DNA of 64,000 bases, from positions 8,218,001 through 8,282,000 of the forward strand of contig CM046294.1 of NCBI GenBank assembly GCA_025267735.1. The letters run 5' to 3'. The position numbers and the translations under genes are program-made. Positions 37,465 through 52,400 of the stretch are shown here, piece by piece. This DNA is from Mactra quadrangularis (taxonomy: Eukaryota; Mollusca; Bivalvia; Venerida; Mactridae). Under the pieces are notes generated by a model. It searched no databases. It was not told the origin of the DNA and saw only the letters and a list, made by a program, of their open reading frames with translations. Position 1 is the stretch's first letter; each line of letters opens with the position of its first letter.

Positions 37465-40400
37465 TTACTGCACCTTGCATGGTTCTAACACCACTTTTTT
37501 CCCTTCTGAAATAAAAAATAATACATCAGCAGTGTCAACACTAAGAGATTTTTAAAGCACATTTTCTTTTAAAATAAGTACAATAATTGTCTTGAATTTC
37601 TTTAAACTGTCAGTGGAACATACGTTAACCCTGTTAGATTAAATCGATTATGAATATCTTAATCAGTAGGTTTAATTTATTTTTACTTGGTTTAACGCCG
37701 TGCCTACACAAGATAATTTTACGGCGTCCAGCGCACCTAACCTAGCTTTCCCGGACCCTTGTCTATAACCATTACTCACATACCCTTCCGCAAGGCTGGA
37801 AACTTCTCCATATACCTTATTCATACCCAACTTTTAGACCCATCAATATTTTCGCTGTTTGATACAGCCATATAGCACTGACAGTAGATACATCAGTTTT
37901 GCGATAACATAATCTACAAGCCTTGACCCCATGTTGTGATCGATAATGTAAGATAAGGATCATAGATCACGATTATAACCATATAGATTTAACTTTATCA
38001 TTGGGGGATTAAATTCCTTGTAGACAGATGTTTTATAAATTTGTATATTGTCCATTGTGCATGAGGTGTAAATTAACACTACTTTAGTTGTAACATTTTG
38101 TATACATGACAGTTCAGTTGAAACAGGGATTTTATTCAACAAATGTGTATATGTTATATTAAAAATGTTATATAAAATCCCTGGTTGAAACAAAATTAAC
38201 GATTGAAATAATTTTCTTATTGTTTAATAATGTTAGAAATGAGAAATATATTACAATATAACATCTCCATTTTAAATAAATTTATTGTCCGTCCGTGAAT
38301 TTTTATACACCATATTTTCATTGAAACAAAAGCTTTAAAGTTAAATTGCAACAACTAATTCAATCCGCATAGTTATTGTTAAGCCGTCAATAACTATTTT
38401 TGTTTCGTTTGTCGGTTGCAAAATTTTACTTTGACTGAAATGACCATGCATTCATTAGTATAACTGTTTGATTATTTTTTACATTTTTAATAATATTGTT
38501 TAACATGAATTAACTAGTCAGTAAAATGTTTTCAAGGTATCTTCGTTTAAAGAAATAATAACGGTAGTGGCGAAATTAAAACAGTTGCATGTCGTTCTTT
38601 CAGTTATTATTATGCCGCCAAAATAAACTACAACACTTAATTAATGTGTAAAAGTATTCATTTATCAGAGAGATATGAATATATTAAAATGCAAATTATA
38701 TACATATAAATATATAATAAGCAATAAAGGAGTATTTTCTAGTAAAATTATTTTAAAGTAATATTATATTTATAATACTGATTTCATCGATTCGTATAGT
38801 CGATAATCAAATCTACCAAAAATTACATTTTCTTAACTATCTAGAATAATATTTTTTTCTAAACCTTTATTGCTAGATCATGTGACAGATACAACTGATT
38901 AGCAATGAAACAGAGACAGGAAGGTTATCCTGTCATAAAAGTGTACCCGCTGTGCCTTGCTTAACACAGTGTATTATACAATCACACCAGGGGTCTCTAT
39001 ATCCGATAGCGCACATTATAAAATTAAGAAAAAAATATATGAAAAAATCCAAAAATTTTGGAAAAAAGTGCAAAACAGACCATCACTTCATGTAAATATT
39101 TTAAAAATAAAAAATGCTTCGGAAACTAGAAACATACAGCTTTCTCATGTCGTTTGCACAAATTTGATCAAAGAACCGGAAAGGCTTTATTTTTTAACTT
39201 ATATCAGCATGAGTATTTTTTTTCCTTCTTATTTTATAGTAACGTGAGTAATCAAATAAAACCTTAAAACAGACTAAAACTTTACAGTTTTACAAAAATA
39301 TAAAAACAACTTTATGAAAGAAGAAAGTTTAAACATTTTAGCATCATTTGCACAAAATTGATATCTTAAAAAATAAAAGAGATATGGCCGTTTAAAGAAT
39401 TTTCCCCTATACTTTTCTATTGACAATCGAGCATCGAATTGAGATCATGTATGGGCCTAAAAGTTGGACATGATTGGAGGAAAATTGACATTATTGTCAA
39501 GAGTATAACCTCCCCGGGTGGGATTCGAAACCGTAACCCCTTCGGGAAAAGAGATTCCAAATCCAGGCGCGCTACCAACTGCGCTATCGACCTGGGTTCA
39601 GTAGGTTTAATGTATGCACCACTTACAGTCGAATAAAATCTAGCAATATTAGCCTGCCATGATTTAAAGAGATTGCTCATATTGGTTGTCGATGTTTCGT
39701 TAGTTTGTAATATATAGGGGTCACAGCACATGTCTGCTTTCAAAATACTGAGTTTAATATATTCATGCATACAGGTCAAGCTCAGGTTAATTATGTCGGA
39801 CTATAACTCTATACTGATGATGCTTTGGTTGATAAGTTGTAAAATACTGAATATGCATAAATGTTATAGCTGAATATCTAATATTCGAAACACAATTGCG
39901 ATCTTCTATGAAGATATACCTCAGACGTCAGAAGTGGTAGTAATTAAAGAAAAAATACCCACTTTAATAGTATTGCTCACAGGCGACCGACACGGTCTCT
40001 AATCAAAACCACTATATATACTCGTACATATAAGGTATATTACTGAAAAAATGGTAGTTTTTCAACCAAGTTCTAGCAGAGGCCAATTAATCCATCATTA
40101 ATAATTTTATTTCACATATTTCTACACGCGCGCAAAGCTGAGGCTTGTTCTTTCAAATGACACCAACATATTTTGCATTTTGCATGTTTGAAATCAGCCC
40201 ATGACTTTATTACTCTGCGTATGCAATTGATGTTGGTGTCATTTGAAAGAACAAAGCCTTAGCTACACGCGCATTTTACACAATTTAAATAAATATATTT
40301 TTAAAGAAGAAACTGGCCTCTAAGTGAAATTGGTAAAAAAACTACCATTTTTAAAGTGATATACCTTATATGTATATCTTTCTACATATTATTGAAATGC

Positions 40401-43400
40401 TATCAGGCGTAAAGAATTTAAAATAACAGTTTTACATGACCATGTACAGAGTTCCTTTCAAAAATATTAAATAAGAAGTACAATGTCTTGCCTGTCATCA
40501 ATTAGTTCGTTCTGACTTTATTTTAACATAATTCATATTTAATATATTCACATTTATTACACAGTTCATGTTAGAACTACGTTCACTTCTAATGACGTCC
40601 GAGGTATATGTGCATACAAAATCAGCGATGAAGGAGCTCAGAATGATTACCTAAATCGTATCTGCCAGCAATAGGAAGACCACATTGTGGACATTGTCTT
40701 ACACGGAAAGCACACCCACGACAGCAGACACGATGACGACAAGGTGTAAACGTAATATCTGCAATTCTCAAACCACAACCCACACATGGCGTGAATAGAT
40801 CTTCAAATAAATCAGAAAACAATCCTGCCGCTGAGGTAGCTCCGCTCCCTTCTGCTCCTTCTCCGTCTCCACTGTTAAAATAGTTCATGAATATGAATTA
40901 CTATTCATTAATTGTTTACATAAATAATCGTTAATATAATTGTAATAAACGATTATGAATACATTATTAAAAAATAAAAATATAATCAAAGATGCTTTTA
41001 GCTGAAGTGTTCATGAACATGTACATCCAGAAATATTCACAAATCACGGTTGTTTACTTTAATAAATATCCAAAACATAGGAGCAAAATAAAGTGTGTCT
41101 TGTGTCAGTAGACCTTCTTCTATCGCTAATAATATATCCGACTTTTGAGTAGAGTATAACACGATATGCAGAAAAAATAAAATAAATTTGTTTGTTTTTT
41201 AAGCCGGCATACAACATGTATAACCATATGAGGTGGCCATATGAAAAATCGTTAATGGTATAAAATTAGTGCTTTGACAATTGACAAACAACTACATATG
41301 AAGGTGTTACAAATTGCAAAAAATCTACCCCATATGTCACGGTATACACACTTAGTGCATTCTTTGTGACTTTTATTTATATTTCAGGCAACTTTTTGGT
41401 CAGTGTGTCTCAAAACAGTTTTAAAACCTCAGTCCTCTGTAAGCATTCGCCAACATTTTAACAAAAAAGAATTTACAGTGACTGACTCTGTGCTGGAAAC
41501 CATGGCTATCTAGAATCAGTGAGAGTGTACACCGATTTGAGCTCAACGACCTTTACAACTCGACCACACAAGTGGGTATGAGCATTGGCGATTCGCAATC
41601 CAACGCACCATTCTATACGCACATAGTGTGACTCGGAACAGTGACGACCGTCAAGGATATAAGAAAAAGAATACAAGAACTTACTGTTTCTGGGCAAAGA
41701 TTCTCATGGCAATTCTCGTATGACCATCGCTACAACATTCCATTGGTGTTCGTCCTTTCTTGTTAGTTATTGTAATACGTGCTCCATTTTGTATCAATAG
41801 ACACGCTAAGTGTCTTCTTTCTTTCATTTCACCCTCTTTAGATACACGTATACCAAGCAATAGTCCTAAAAGCTAAGAATAAAATAAATGTATCAGTGGA
41901 TATAGCCTGCTTCGCGTTGGTTCGAACACTATTCAAAACCTACTCCGTTAATTCCTTGAGCAAAACATTTTATGCTTCCAGCTTAGAATAGAGGGGATCA
42001 CGAAGCAAGCTCGAAGTGATTAATCTAAGTTTTAACAACTTGTTTAACAATCGAGCTAAAATAATGTATAGATAGGATAGACATCTATTCTGGTTTATCA
42101 TGATTTACGGAGGAAAGCATGTGAAATTGAGAAATCAAAGCAACATCCACTTGAAAACAAATTTCATAATCTTCAGCTCGAAGCTAAAGACCTTCCTCCG
42201 GTTCGGTGCGGAAACCTGACGCAGGACAAAGCTATTGGACAAGAAACTGCAAGTCGTTGTTAACAGCTGTCTACGGCAGAAACTACGCATCCCACTGCCA
42301 GACAAATTTCCAACCAAGACCTCTGGCTGAGAACCAAGCAACTGTTCATCACCAACACCATTGCAAAGAAAAAGTGGAGGTGGCTTGGCCACACATTGAG
42401 ACGACAGAATCCGAACATTGCCAGACAAACCTTGGATTGGAATCCTCGGGGCCGAAGGAAAAAAGGGAGACCCGAACTCCTGACGCAGGACCATTGGCAT
42501 TGAGCTTCGCAAGAGCAAGATGCCGTGGGGAGAGGTCAAAGCTCTGGTGACAGATCAGATGGAGGACTGTGATAGAGACCATATGCTCCAACCTGGAGTG
42601 AAGAGAATTAAGTAAGCAAGTAAGTAACCATTAAAAACAACGGTCTCAAAAAAGGGAAGTAACTCTACCTGATCTGATCCATTAACACTACGGTTACCCA
42701 TCACACAGTTATGAAGTGGCGTATCACCATTCTCGTCTTGCATGTTTATGTTGGCAGCTGAGATTAATAAAAATGCATAACTAAATAAATATTCATGTAC
42801 ATGCATTTAAGTCACATTGTATATCATGGCAGAATTTTATGTGAATGATAATGGAAACATATACACTTAACTACCTGCATGTTGAGTTTTTTGGTTGGGT
42901 TTACTTCGGTAGCAACACATTGAGTAATGAACACCAATGGCGTCTGTTTAAAGGCGGATTTGCTTAACTGACAAATCAAACACTTCTTTATCCAAGTCGC
43001 GTCTCGTAGCCAGACACAATGCGCGACTCGCGTATTTGTGTTATTTTAAAATATTTTCAATAAAGTTAAGGTTTAAAACACAAATGTCAATATGTCAAAA
43101 TCTTTCGCTGTTTCGAACACCAATGTAGATGGTTCTTATAATAGAACTGAACAGTTCTGTTATAAATTTGACGCAAAGGTAAGTGATTAACGTACATGCA
43201 TCTATGAGAAGTTTGGATGCTTTGATATGTCCTTCGTGGCATGCCAAATGTAATGGAGTACTCTCTAGCCTTGTACGTGCATTAACATCAACTTTAGCCT
43301 GAAAGTACCAAAATACTAACATTATATTACATAATTCACATTGTCTTTACATTCAAACAAACCTATAAAATGAAGGGTCGAAGTTTATCCTTATTGTTAT

Positions 43401-46400
43401 TGTTTGTCCTTACGTACGGACCTGATGGTGCAATTGTGATGTTTGTGCAGCTTACAACCAGGGTGAACCCCACTGGATATGTTTTCTCCGGAAATACCTG
43501 AGGTTCTTATTTTTGAATATGTTTGCGGTGTCCTTTTAATAAGCTAGTTTAAATCTAAATTTATCTCTCCCTTTACTATTTTACTGTGTTGCAGGTCTTT
43601 GAATTCATTGTTTACTGTACCTGATATGTTTTCAGATTCATTATTAAATTGTATGGACAAACTTGTCCAACTTATAACATGTATAATACCATTTCGACGC
43701 AACAACAACTGTTTGTACTTATAACAGGGTCTATGGTCACGCTATTGACAACAACAACTAATTAGGTGAACAATGAATTGTGTTAAACAACTTGCATTTC
43801 TTACAAAATCTGAATCTAACTAAAGTGATATCTGCAAACATCACCATAATGTAAATGTCAGTGTTATCTGAAGGTTAAACAATATCATACCTTCAGCAAT
43901 ACTTTAACAACACTAGTGTTATCATTCAGAGCAGCAATATGAAGAGCAGTGTATCTATCACTTGCCTTACTTAAATTCTTCATCTCTGGTGATCTGGCAA
44001 GTATTTTATCAGCCGTCCTGTCAAAGAGATATATACAAACAAAGAAAACAAGAGAAAAATAATCATATTTTTCAAAAGGGGATTCCCTGCAAATTTTGAG
44101 GAGTACATATTTTTATAGGTCGTGTATTATAGGATCATTTGCTCTTCTTAGTATTATTTTCTCGTATACATTAACACACTAAATATGTTACTATATTCTA
44201 ATTTAGCATTGTTAACTCATTCGTTTGATTTTAATCCAGACGTGAACTTTTCATCATTTATCGATTTCCAACCAATAGAACTACACGTAGTTACTTTACT
44301 ATGGTTTCCAATTCTAGGTGGTTATAGTCGTCATATTGTGCTCAGTACGATCATGGAAGTAAATAAATTTTATTTTAATACCGCCAAAACTAAAGTATAT
44401 CTAAGTAATGGGGTAACAGCTATGTTTACTTACAATTCGTCGTCTTTCAAAGCAGCTAAATGTAAAGGATTGAAACCTTTCTTGTTACAAAGTGTTAAAT
44501 TGATTCTCGGATCAGCTATAAGAAATGTTGCACAAGAATAGTTCTTCGTATCAATGGCGTCATGAAGTGGCGTGTTCTGAGAAATATCCTGAAATAAAAG
44601 TTAATTAAGTATAACAGCGAACATGTCTTTTATAAAATGCCGGTTATTTGGTCATTACAGCGCAGTATTTCTGAACGATGGAATGAATGAGATGAATGTA
44701 AGACACAGTGTGAAATAATGTTCGATTAATACATTCGGCGCAAAGTAAATAAACTTAAGTATGAACAAGTTTACTTCTTTTGAAGTCAAGTGAAGTTGGC
44801 GTCAACTGTGTCTGATTATAATGTCATTAACTTATCAAGACGGAAGGCCATGTCGCCCCAATCAGGTGTTATTATATGATAATGTACATTGCTCGTAATG
44901 GTTCTTTCTTACAACCGTTATAACAAATAGAAGCATCAACTTTTACTAAATACGTACTTGTTTATTCGGGTCTGCACCTTTGTTCAACAGTTCCCTCAAT
45001 GTTGTGACACATCCAGATAATGCAGCAAAATGTAGGGCTGTAGTATCTTTGTAGTCTTGCTGATCTAACTTACAGCCTGCTTGTATTAACAAATCAGCAA
45101 CATCTTCGTGTTTTCTAAAGTATATTTTTATGAAATGTAAGCGTCATGTCTGACAAGAAGAAACTGAGTAAATAGAGAACGAGTGGCAAGGGTTTCTGAC
45201 AACAAATCAGTGTAAATACTCACTGAACAAATAAAGTGGAATCAGGCTAGGTACAGATCATGACAATTATGTAAGAAAGTAGGCAGGTTGCATGTTAGTA
45301 GGTAGAACCAAGTTCTAGTGCGTCATAGGATCGATGTCATTTGAAACGCAATCTTAATTAAAAGCATACTATTACAAATTGGTGTTGTAAAACTATATTC
45401 TCTTTGCTAGAATATTTTTTCTGTATCTGAGAAGCACGATGCTGTTATTAATACAATACCATCATTAAATATATTTGAATAGTAATGTATACGTATAATT
45501 GGGCTCCTGTATGTCCGCTGATGATCGAAAACGGTACAGACATTTTTTTCCGAAATGGTTCAACTAAAATACTTACTTCATTAATGCCACCATTAGAGGA
45601 GTATGGCCTCTTTCATCAGTAATGTTAGTATCGGCCCCAGCTGCTAGTAACACTTTTGCAACTTCTGTATGTCCTTCAAAACTTGCAATTATCAAAGCAG
45701 TCAACGTTTGGTCTTTCTGGTCAACCTACAAATTACATAACTATAATTACATGTATTACATATAAATATACTTTTATGTAGCCTTATGCATTTCTTTTTG
45801 TTTAAAAATGATTTCTGGGTATTGTGTATGTTTCCTATGATGTGTTTAAATTATATTGCAGAATTAACGACTTAAATTACTAGTTCGATTGCATGACTTA
45901 ATTAATTCTTAAGTAACGTTTTGAAAAAAATCGGCTCCATTTCGTTGATAATGAATCCAGGGTTAATTTTCTTAATATGAAGATTAAAAGCAACATCAAT
46001 ATACCTCGTTAAAAAGCTTAATATATATGTAAACATAATTAAAATCAAACGTCCTTCTTACAGAGTTAACGATGCACGTTCTAAATATCTTCAAACTGAA
46101 TTTTAACTTTTTTATTTTATTTAAATTCCAGCCATGCAGAAGAAAATTTCATTAAATATTGTAATAAGTTTCACCAGTGTTGGATTTTGTTTCAGTATCT
46201 TTAGAACAAGTTCGGCGTCATTCTGTGCTGCTGCAGCAACAAGATGTTGTGGACCGGCTACAGTTCTTGACGTTAGTTGACGCTTTAAATGCAATAGTGC
46301 AATTATTCTAGCTAATGCATCCCTCGCAAGATCATCTTGATCACCATCCAGTTTACCTTTAGTTGAAATAAAATCAATACTTAACTGTAGTTGTAGTTTT

Positions 46401-49400
46401 GAGCATTACACTTAAACGGTTAGACATTTACAAAACTAACAAAAATTCTGTTTTTTATATTATGTATTGTAAATGACTTATGTGTAGAAAATGTCAGAAT
46501 AAAAACAACTTGATATTACTAGTATTTCTCAACAATATAACCATACTACCTATTCTTTAGTTATTTTTTGCCCTTAATTTAGAATCATAGTGGATGTAAA
46601 ATAGTAAAGTAGGGCTAAAGCACCAATGGATCTTAAGGAAGAATGGTCATTTGGTAACGATGCTGAACTAGTATTCTTTCTTGTAGCTGACATCAATTGA
46701 AAAAACCCAATGCATGATGTGATTAAAATAGATTAGTTAGCTATTATACACTATACAGTATATTTAGGTCTAGGCTTTCATTGCTGCGGCGTTAACCACC
46801 TTCCAAAGTAATACAGATCATCAACGGAGCTAAAACTTTATTTGAGGCAAACAGTCTTAACAGTCATAACACTCTTTTATTCAGATTGTCTGTAAAACGA
46901 TGCGTTAATTCACTAAAATATATGATACTGTACGAGTTAATTATTCACGGCGAAACAATTTACATGTTGTTTATGTGGTTTAACGTAATATCATTACGTT
47001 TGGCTTTCAAACGATGTTGTAATACGAGTATTAATACACTAATAGTTTGAGCACGATACAAACCTCTGGTTTCCCTCCTATCCCCTTCCTCGCGTTCATG
47101 GGTCTCACGACTTATATTATTCCCACCGAAAGCACCAATCTCTACATGATTACTAGTAACACTTGTTTCATCTTTGTTGTCATCTAAAGTTCCTTTCTGT
47201 TCTAGTTTACAGCATGCAGCATTAAACACCCAAGAGTTTCTTCCAAATGATACAGCTACGTCTCCATCTGAATCTATCTTAACAACTTTACCAACTCTTC
47301 CAAGAACCTGGAATTATCCAACCATACTAACGTTCAATCGTAAATAGGTTATCCATTCGAGTAGGTCGACAATAATTCAGTACACCTCGACTATTTTAGA
47401 CCTATTTATGTTGTAGTTACAATCTCCTGTCATTGTTATATACATTGTCAATCCTTACGATAAGTTAATATATATGGATGATCACTCAAATAAAAGAAAG
47501 GATTCGATTTCTAATGTTAAAAGAACTATACTTCTTTGACATATAAAACAAAGCATAGGTATTCAAAGCATCTTGTTTAGTATTTATAAACTTCAATGAA
47601 ATCATCAAAATTGGTAACATGGTGGTTTTTTTGCTTATACCATTAAAGTAACTTACAGATTTCATTTCTTCTTGCCAGCCTCCACCGTGCTTTTGTAATG
47701 CTTGTACTACTTCTAAATCATTATTGATTCTTACTTCATCTCCAAACTTAAAAGTTGGTACCTGAAATAGATGTAAGGTTAGTGTAAGGTTCTTTTAGCC
47801 GCCCGGCTAGCTCCGTTAGTAGCACGCAAGTCTACTGAACGAGGGGTCTTGGGTTAGATTCATGAGCGGGGCATACTTTCGTGGGGCTAGCTCATGAAAT
47901 TATTTCTACGGCCATTCTCCCTTATACCAATGATTCTTAATCATGTAGGGCAGTTGTCAGTCTCTGACGAAGGTATGCGCCTAGTAGTTGGCTAACAAAT
48001 AAATCCAGCAATTTAGCCTTTCCAGGAACAGTGAGTAAATTGACTGACCGCCGTTATATGACCCATACAATGTGTTGCTACGACGTTAAACCCCACAAAA
48101 CAAACGTCAACTTTTTTAATATCAATGATCACTAAATGATCAAAGTATAGCCAATTTCTTAATTCCGAACACCATCTTGTATACATAAGAAAACGACTAT
48201 ACTTTGATACGTTTTACTTAACTTAAAGTGTTATTGATACCTGGGTAGATTTCTAAATGTGTGGATGTGTTATAAAAAGCATAGTTTTTATTGGATGGCA
48301 AATTTGATAGAAAATAGGAAAATTAGTGACATCCAATGTAGTTGTATAGAGAAGAAGTGATACACACATGTCACAGATTATTGATACAAATCAATAATTT
48401 GCCACTAAATAATCTTTGATAAAAATGAGAAGACTAAAAGTTAAAACAAAAAATAACAAATAAACCTTCATTATAGCTGTAGAATTATATCTATATTCTT
48501 TATCATCATACATAACCACAGCATCACCATTATCTTCAAATCGCTTAATCTCCCCATGTTTGCCAATGTGCTGAAAGTCAAAACATGTGATTAATTATAA
48601 CAGAGTACAGTAAGTAAAACCCCTGATCTGATGCATCAATATCAATACTGACTGATTTTCACTTCCAGAACATAAAGTTATATGACCCAAGTCCAAGCTC
48701 GAGGAGGCATTCGATGAGAGTAGAACAACTCAATTTGAACGATCAGAACTTCAATCATCCATCTAGAGGACATATTTCTTGCAATGGACTACTTGAATCT
48801 AAATTCGACCGTCTTGATATCAGATATCAATATAACATTGTACCTTATAGGGAACTTGTTTGAAGAAATAACAAACTATGTGTAAATGCGTAAAAACAAA
48901 GAAACAGTATAAAGAATAATCCATTTACATCGGCCATTCCAACGGTGCAGCCTCCATGACTTCGTTGTGCTTCTTTCAATTTAAAGTACGGAAAAAAGAC
49001 ACACACTTTATCTCCGACTTTTAGAGTTTCTTTATCTTCCTTTTCTATGACAAGACTGTTCTCGCTTCTAACCGTTGATGTTTGTGCCTTACCACCTGTA
49101 TCTAAAATAAATATTCGGAAAAATGATAGGATGTTATCGTTTCCCTACAAATATTTCCTGTCAAATGGTCATCAGATAAAGTGTTAAATGGACAGGAAAG
49201 TAGTACTATTATAGACAAAACCTTGCACTTTTCAATTATGACTTGACTGTCATTAATACTGTAGAATGTTCGAAAACATAGTTCACTAGATTAATCGTTG
49301 GTGCAAACTTTAAAATTAGTGTTTCATTTAAGTTTGACATCTTCAAGTGCATTACATCCGAAATTTGTTGATTTGAGTATGCTCATATAATGTACTAATA

Positions 49401-52400
49401 ATGCAATATTCAGTTTGGCCGAACTACGTTGGCGTCAAGCATGAAACTTGACATCATATGGATTAAGAAAAGTGCATTATGTTACATTGTTGTCTGTGTA
49501 TACGTCACGTAATAAAATACATGCGTTGCGGTGACCTAGACAAAAATGCATGCGTTGCGGTGACCTAGACAAAATCAATGCTTGTCCATATTAACAGAAT
49601 GTGTATGCACCTTGGTTACGGTTCATTCGTGTTTATTCACTGCTCAGAAACGACATTTTAGTCATCGTTTATTTTTATCATAATTATAGCAAAATGAAAA
49701 GGTTTTTCAGGATTTTCTAATAAATAGAGGCCAAATAGATACTGATTGTCGTCAGATACGTAGTCAATTGTGATAAACTACAAATAGTATATCTCCAGTG
49801 AAAAAATACACATGCAATCAATATAGAATTCTGACCAGAGTGTTCAACGAAACTTACTTAATGGTAACAAATGATCTTTGTAATAGTCCATCCCAGGAGC
49901 TTGTTCAACACATAGCAGATCCATTTTACCTTTGTAACCTACACGATATTGATTCTCCTCTTTGTTTGGCCACGTGACTTTTACAGAATCTCTCTCTTGT
50001 CCAGCAGAACCATGATTGGTCACTCCTTTAACTGTACCTATATTTCCTTCCCCGCCTACAATGTAGTATAGTTTTGTTATATTAACCGCTGAGCCACTGA
50101 TCCATGTTAATTATTGACGACCAAATTTAACTATATATGCGGCGAAATTGAATATCAGGGGAAAAGAATGTCGAGAGGAGCTAAAAATAATAGCCTATGA
50201 CCGCGTAATTATTTTAGTTGTGACAGGTTAATAAAACAGAACTATGCCCACGTTTTAATATTAGACAAAACTTTGCTAAATGTTTTATATACCTTTTGAT
50301 AGATTGGCGTGCGTTTTAAACCTTCGAAAGCCGTCCAGTTTCATTGTGATCGTCATTTCTTAATTTTCTGGGTATGCATGGTTTTGGCAAAACTTCTTAA
50401 ATTTAAATAGTATTAAATTTACTATTTCAAAATATTATCATGTCAATGTAATAAATTTACTAATTATATCAATGGCGCTAGAACGTGTACGTACAAACTT
50501 GGTTGTCCAAGAGTTTTAAGGGTTTCTGTGCACGCTTTTGCTGTTTAAATATGTTAAATGTAGGAAATTCGCAATATGAGAAGTTTGTAAAACTAGGCCA
50601 TGTGCAAGAGTACTGATCTAAGTAATGAGAGAAATGAAATCAATGAAGTAATTGTGACTTATAGACAAATTTAAACTTAAAATGAAATACATTACAAGGG
50701 TCTTCATGCATTTATTTATCTTCTAAGGTGGTTTAATTTTCTCGAACATTGTAAGTATAAAGTTGTTTCAAAATTATAATAAAGTATTAGGTAAACCAAT
50801 CATGTCTTATTTATTAACATACTAAAAACTGAAACTTGACAAAAATGCAAATATATAGGTGTTAATATCAAGTGGTAAGCCTGAAAAAAATATACTTGAA
50901 AAAAAAACAGACATGATAATGCTATGTTAATGCATATTCAAATTAAAACATTTTATATAGTTCCCTTTTGTCTCGCAGAGATTGCTAAAAGTAAGCAAAA
51001 AGTTTTAATATATCTTCGGTGATCATCATTCAATTTAGCTCAGTTAGTCAATGGCAATAAGAAAAGGATATATTGTAAATGCGCTTCGTGAAATACATAA
51101 TAAAATTATAATATTCATACCGTCTTGACTTCCACTCTTCCAGTCAACACCACGTCTTACTTTTGCTCCTTTAAATATCCCAAGTGATCTTTGTCTGTTG
51201 CTAATGGATCGTTTCGGTACAAGGACTCTGAAGAAAATATAGTTTATAGAATTTGATATTTTTGTAAAAATACCTCATAAACCTAATACAAATACATGAA
51301 TTATAATATCCGATGTTAGTATTATTTCATTGTGTAGTTTATTCCATTCATATGTCTTCTGTATTATAACATCGAATGATTCATCATTTAGATAATTATA
51401 TGTACTTGTCATTGCATATTAGTTGCAATTGATTTTGGGATATGAGTTTTATTGAAGGGTGAGTTTAAATAGATCGCCCTAAACATCAGAGATCAGTAAG
51501 ATTAAAACCGTATGTCCTTTACTCGTCGAAACTGACTTTGTATAATAATTTCATATTGAAGTTAAAATGCTTTAACATTCTATGAATCTAGTTTAAAATG
51601 AATACTATGTATTTACCTAGGAATTTTTGCGACATATTTTCTCAAAAATGGAGACCGTGTACTTACCTCTGCACTCCTGTGGTATCGTGGTATCGTTCCT
51701 AAAAATGGAGATTGTATATTAACCCTGACATTCCTGTGACGTTTTGTCCAACAAATGGAGACTGTGTACTTACCCTGGCATTCTTGGGGCATCTATCCAC
51801 AAACAAGGAGACCATAAATTATCCTGGCATTCCTGGGACATCTATCCTCAAAAATGGAGACCATAAACTTACCCTGGCATTCCTGGGGCATCTATCCTCA
51901 AAACTGGAGACCGTAAACTTACTTTGGCATTCCTGGGGCATCTATCCTCAAAAATGGAATTCATACACTTACCCTGGCATTCCTGGGGCATCTATCCACA
52001 CAAATGGAGACCATAAGCTTACCCTGGCATTCCTGGGGGCATCTATTCTCAAAAATGAAGACCATAAACTTACCGTGGCATTCCTGGGGCATCTATCCAC
52101 ACAAATGGAGACCATAAACTTACCCTGGCATTCCTGGGGGCATCTATCCTCAAAAATGAAGACCATAAACTTACCCTGGCATTCCTGGGGCATCTATCCT
52201 CAAAAATGGAGACGATAAACTTACCCTGGCATTCCTAAGGCATCTATTCTCAAAAATGGAGATCATACACTTACCCTGGCATTCCTGGGGCATCTATCCT
52301 TTATTCTCAAACATAGAGACAGGTGTACTTACCCTGGCATTCCTGGGGGCATCTATTTTTAAAAATGGAGACCATAAACTTACCCTGGCATTCCTGGGGG

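Larger units (their letters stand above)
40651..41872 (-). other. Copy B exons 16-17: last ankyrin repeats and RING
   Basis: Exon 16 (41872-41685) continues the ankyrin array and exon 17 (40871-40651) encodes the single C3HC4 RING ([19 protein letters not shown]). The glycine-rich segment before the RING is three residues shorter than in copy A. The tail exon lies 3.1 kb away because intron 17 has been enlarged by repeats. Confidence 0.85.

Noticed and set aside
39480..39597. Possible tRNA gene on the minus strand
   Set aside because: The extra sequence after the B box is shared with the family-B SINE at 55940-56000.
42206..42591. Overlapping open frames of 80-134 aa on both strands
   Set aside because: They are fragments and antisense shadows of a decayed non-LTR retrotransposon, not host genes.
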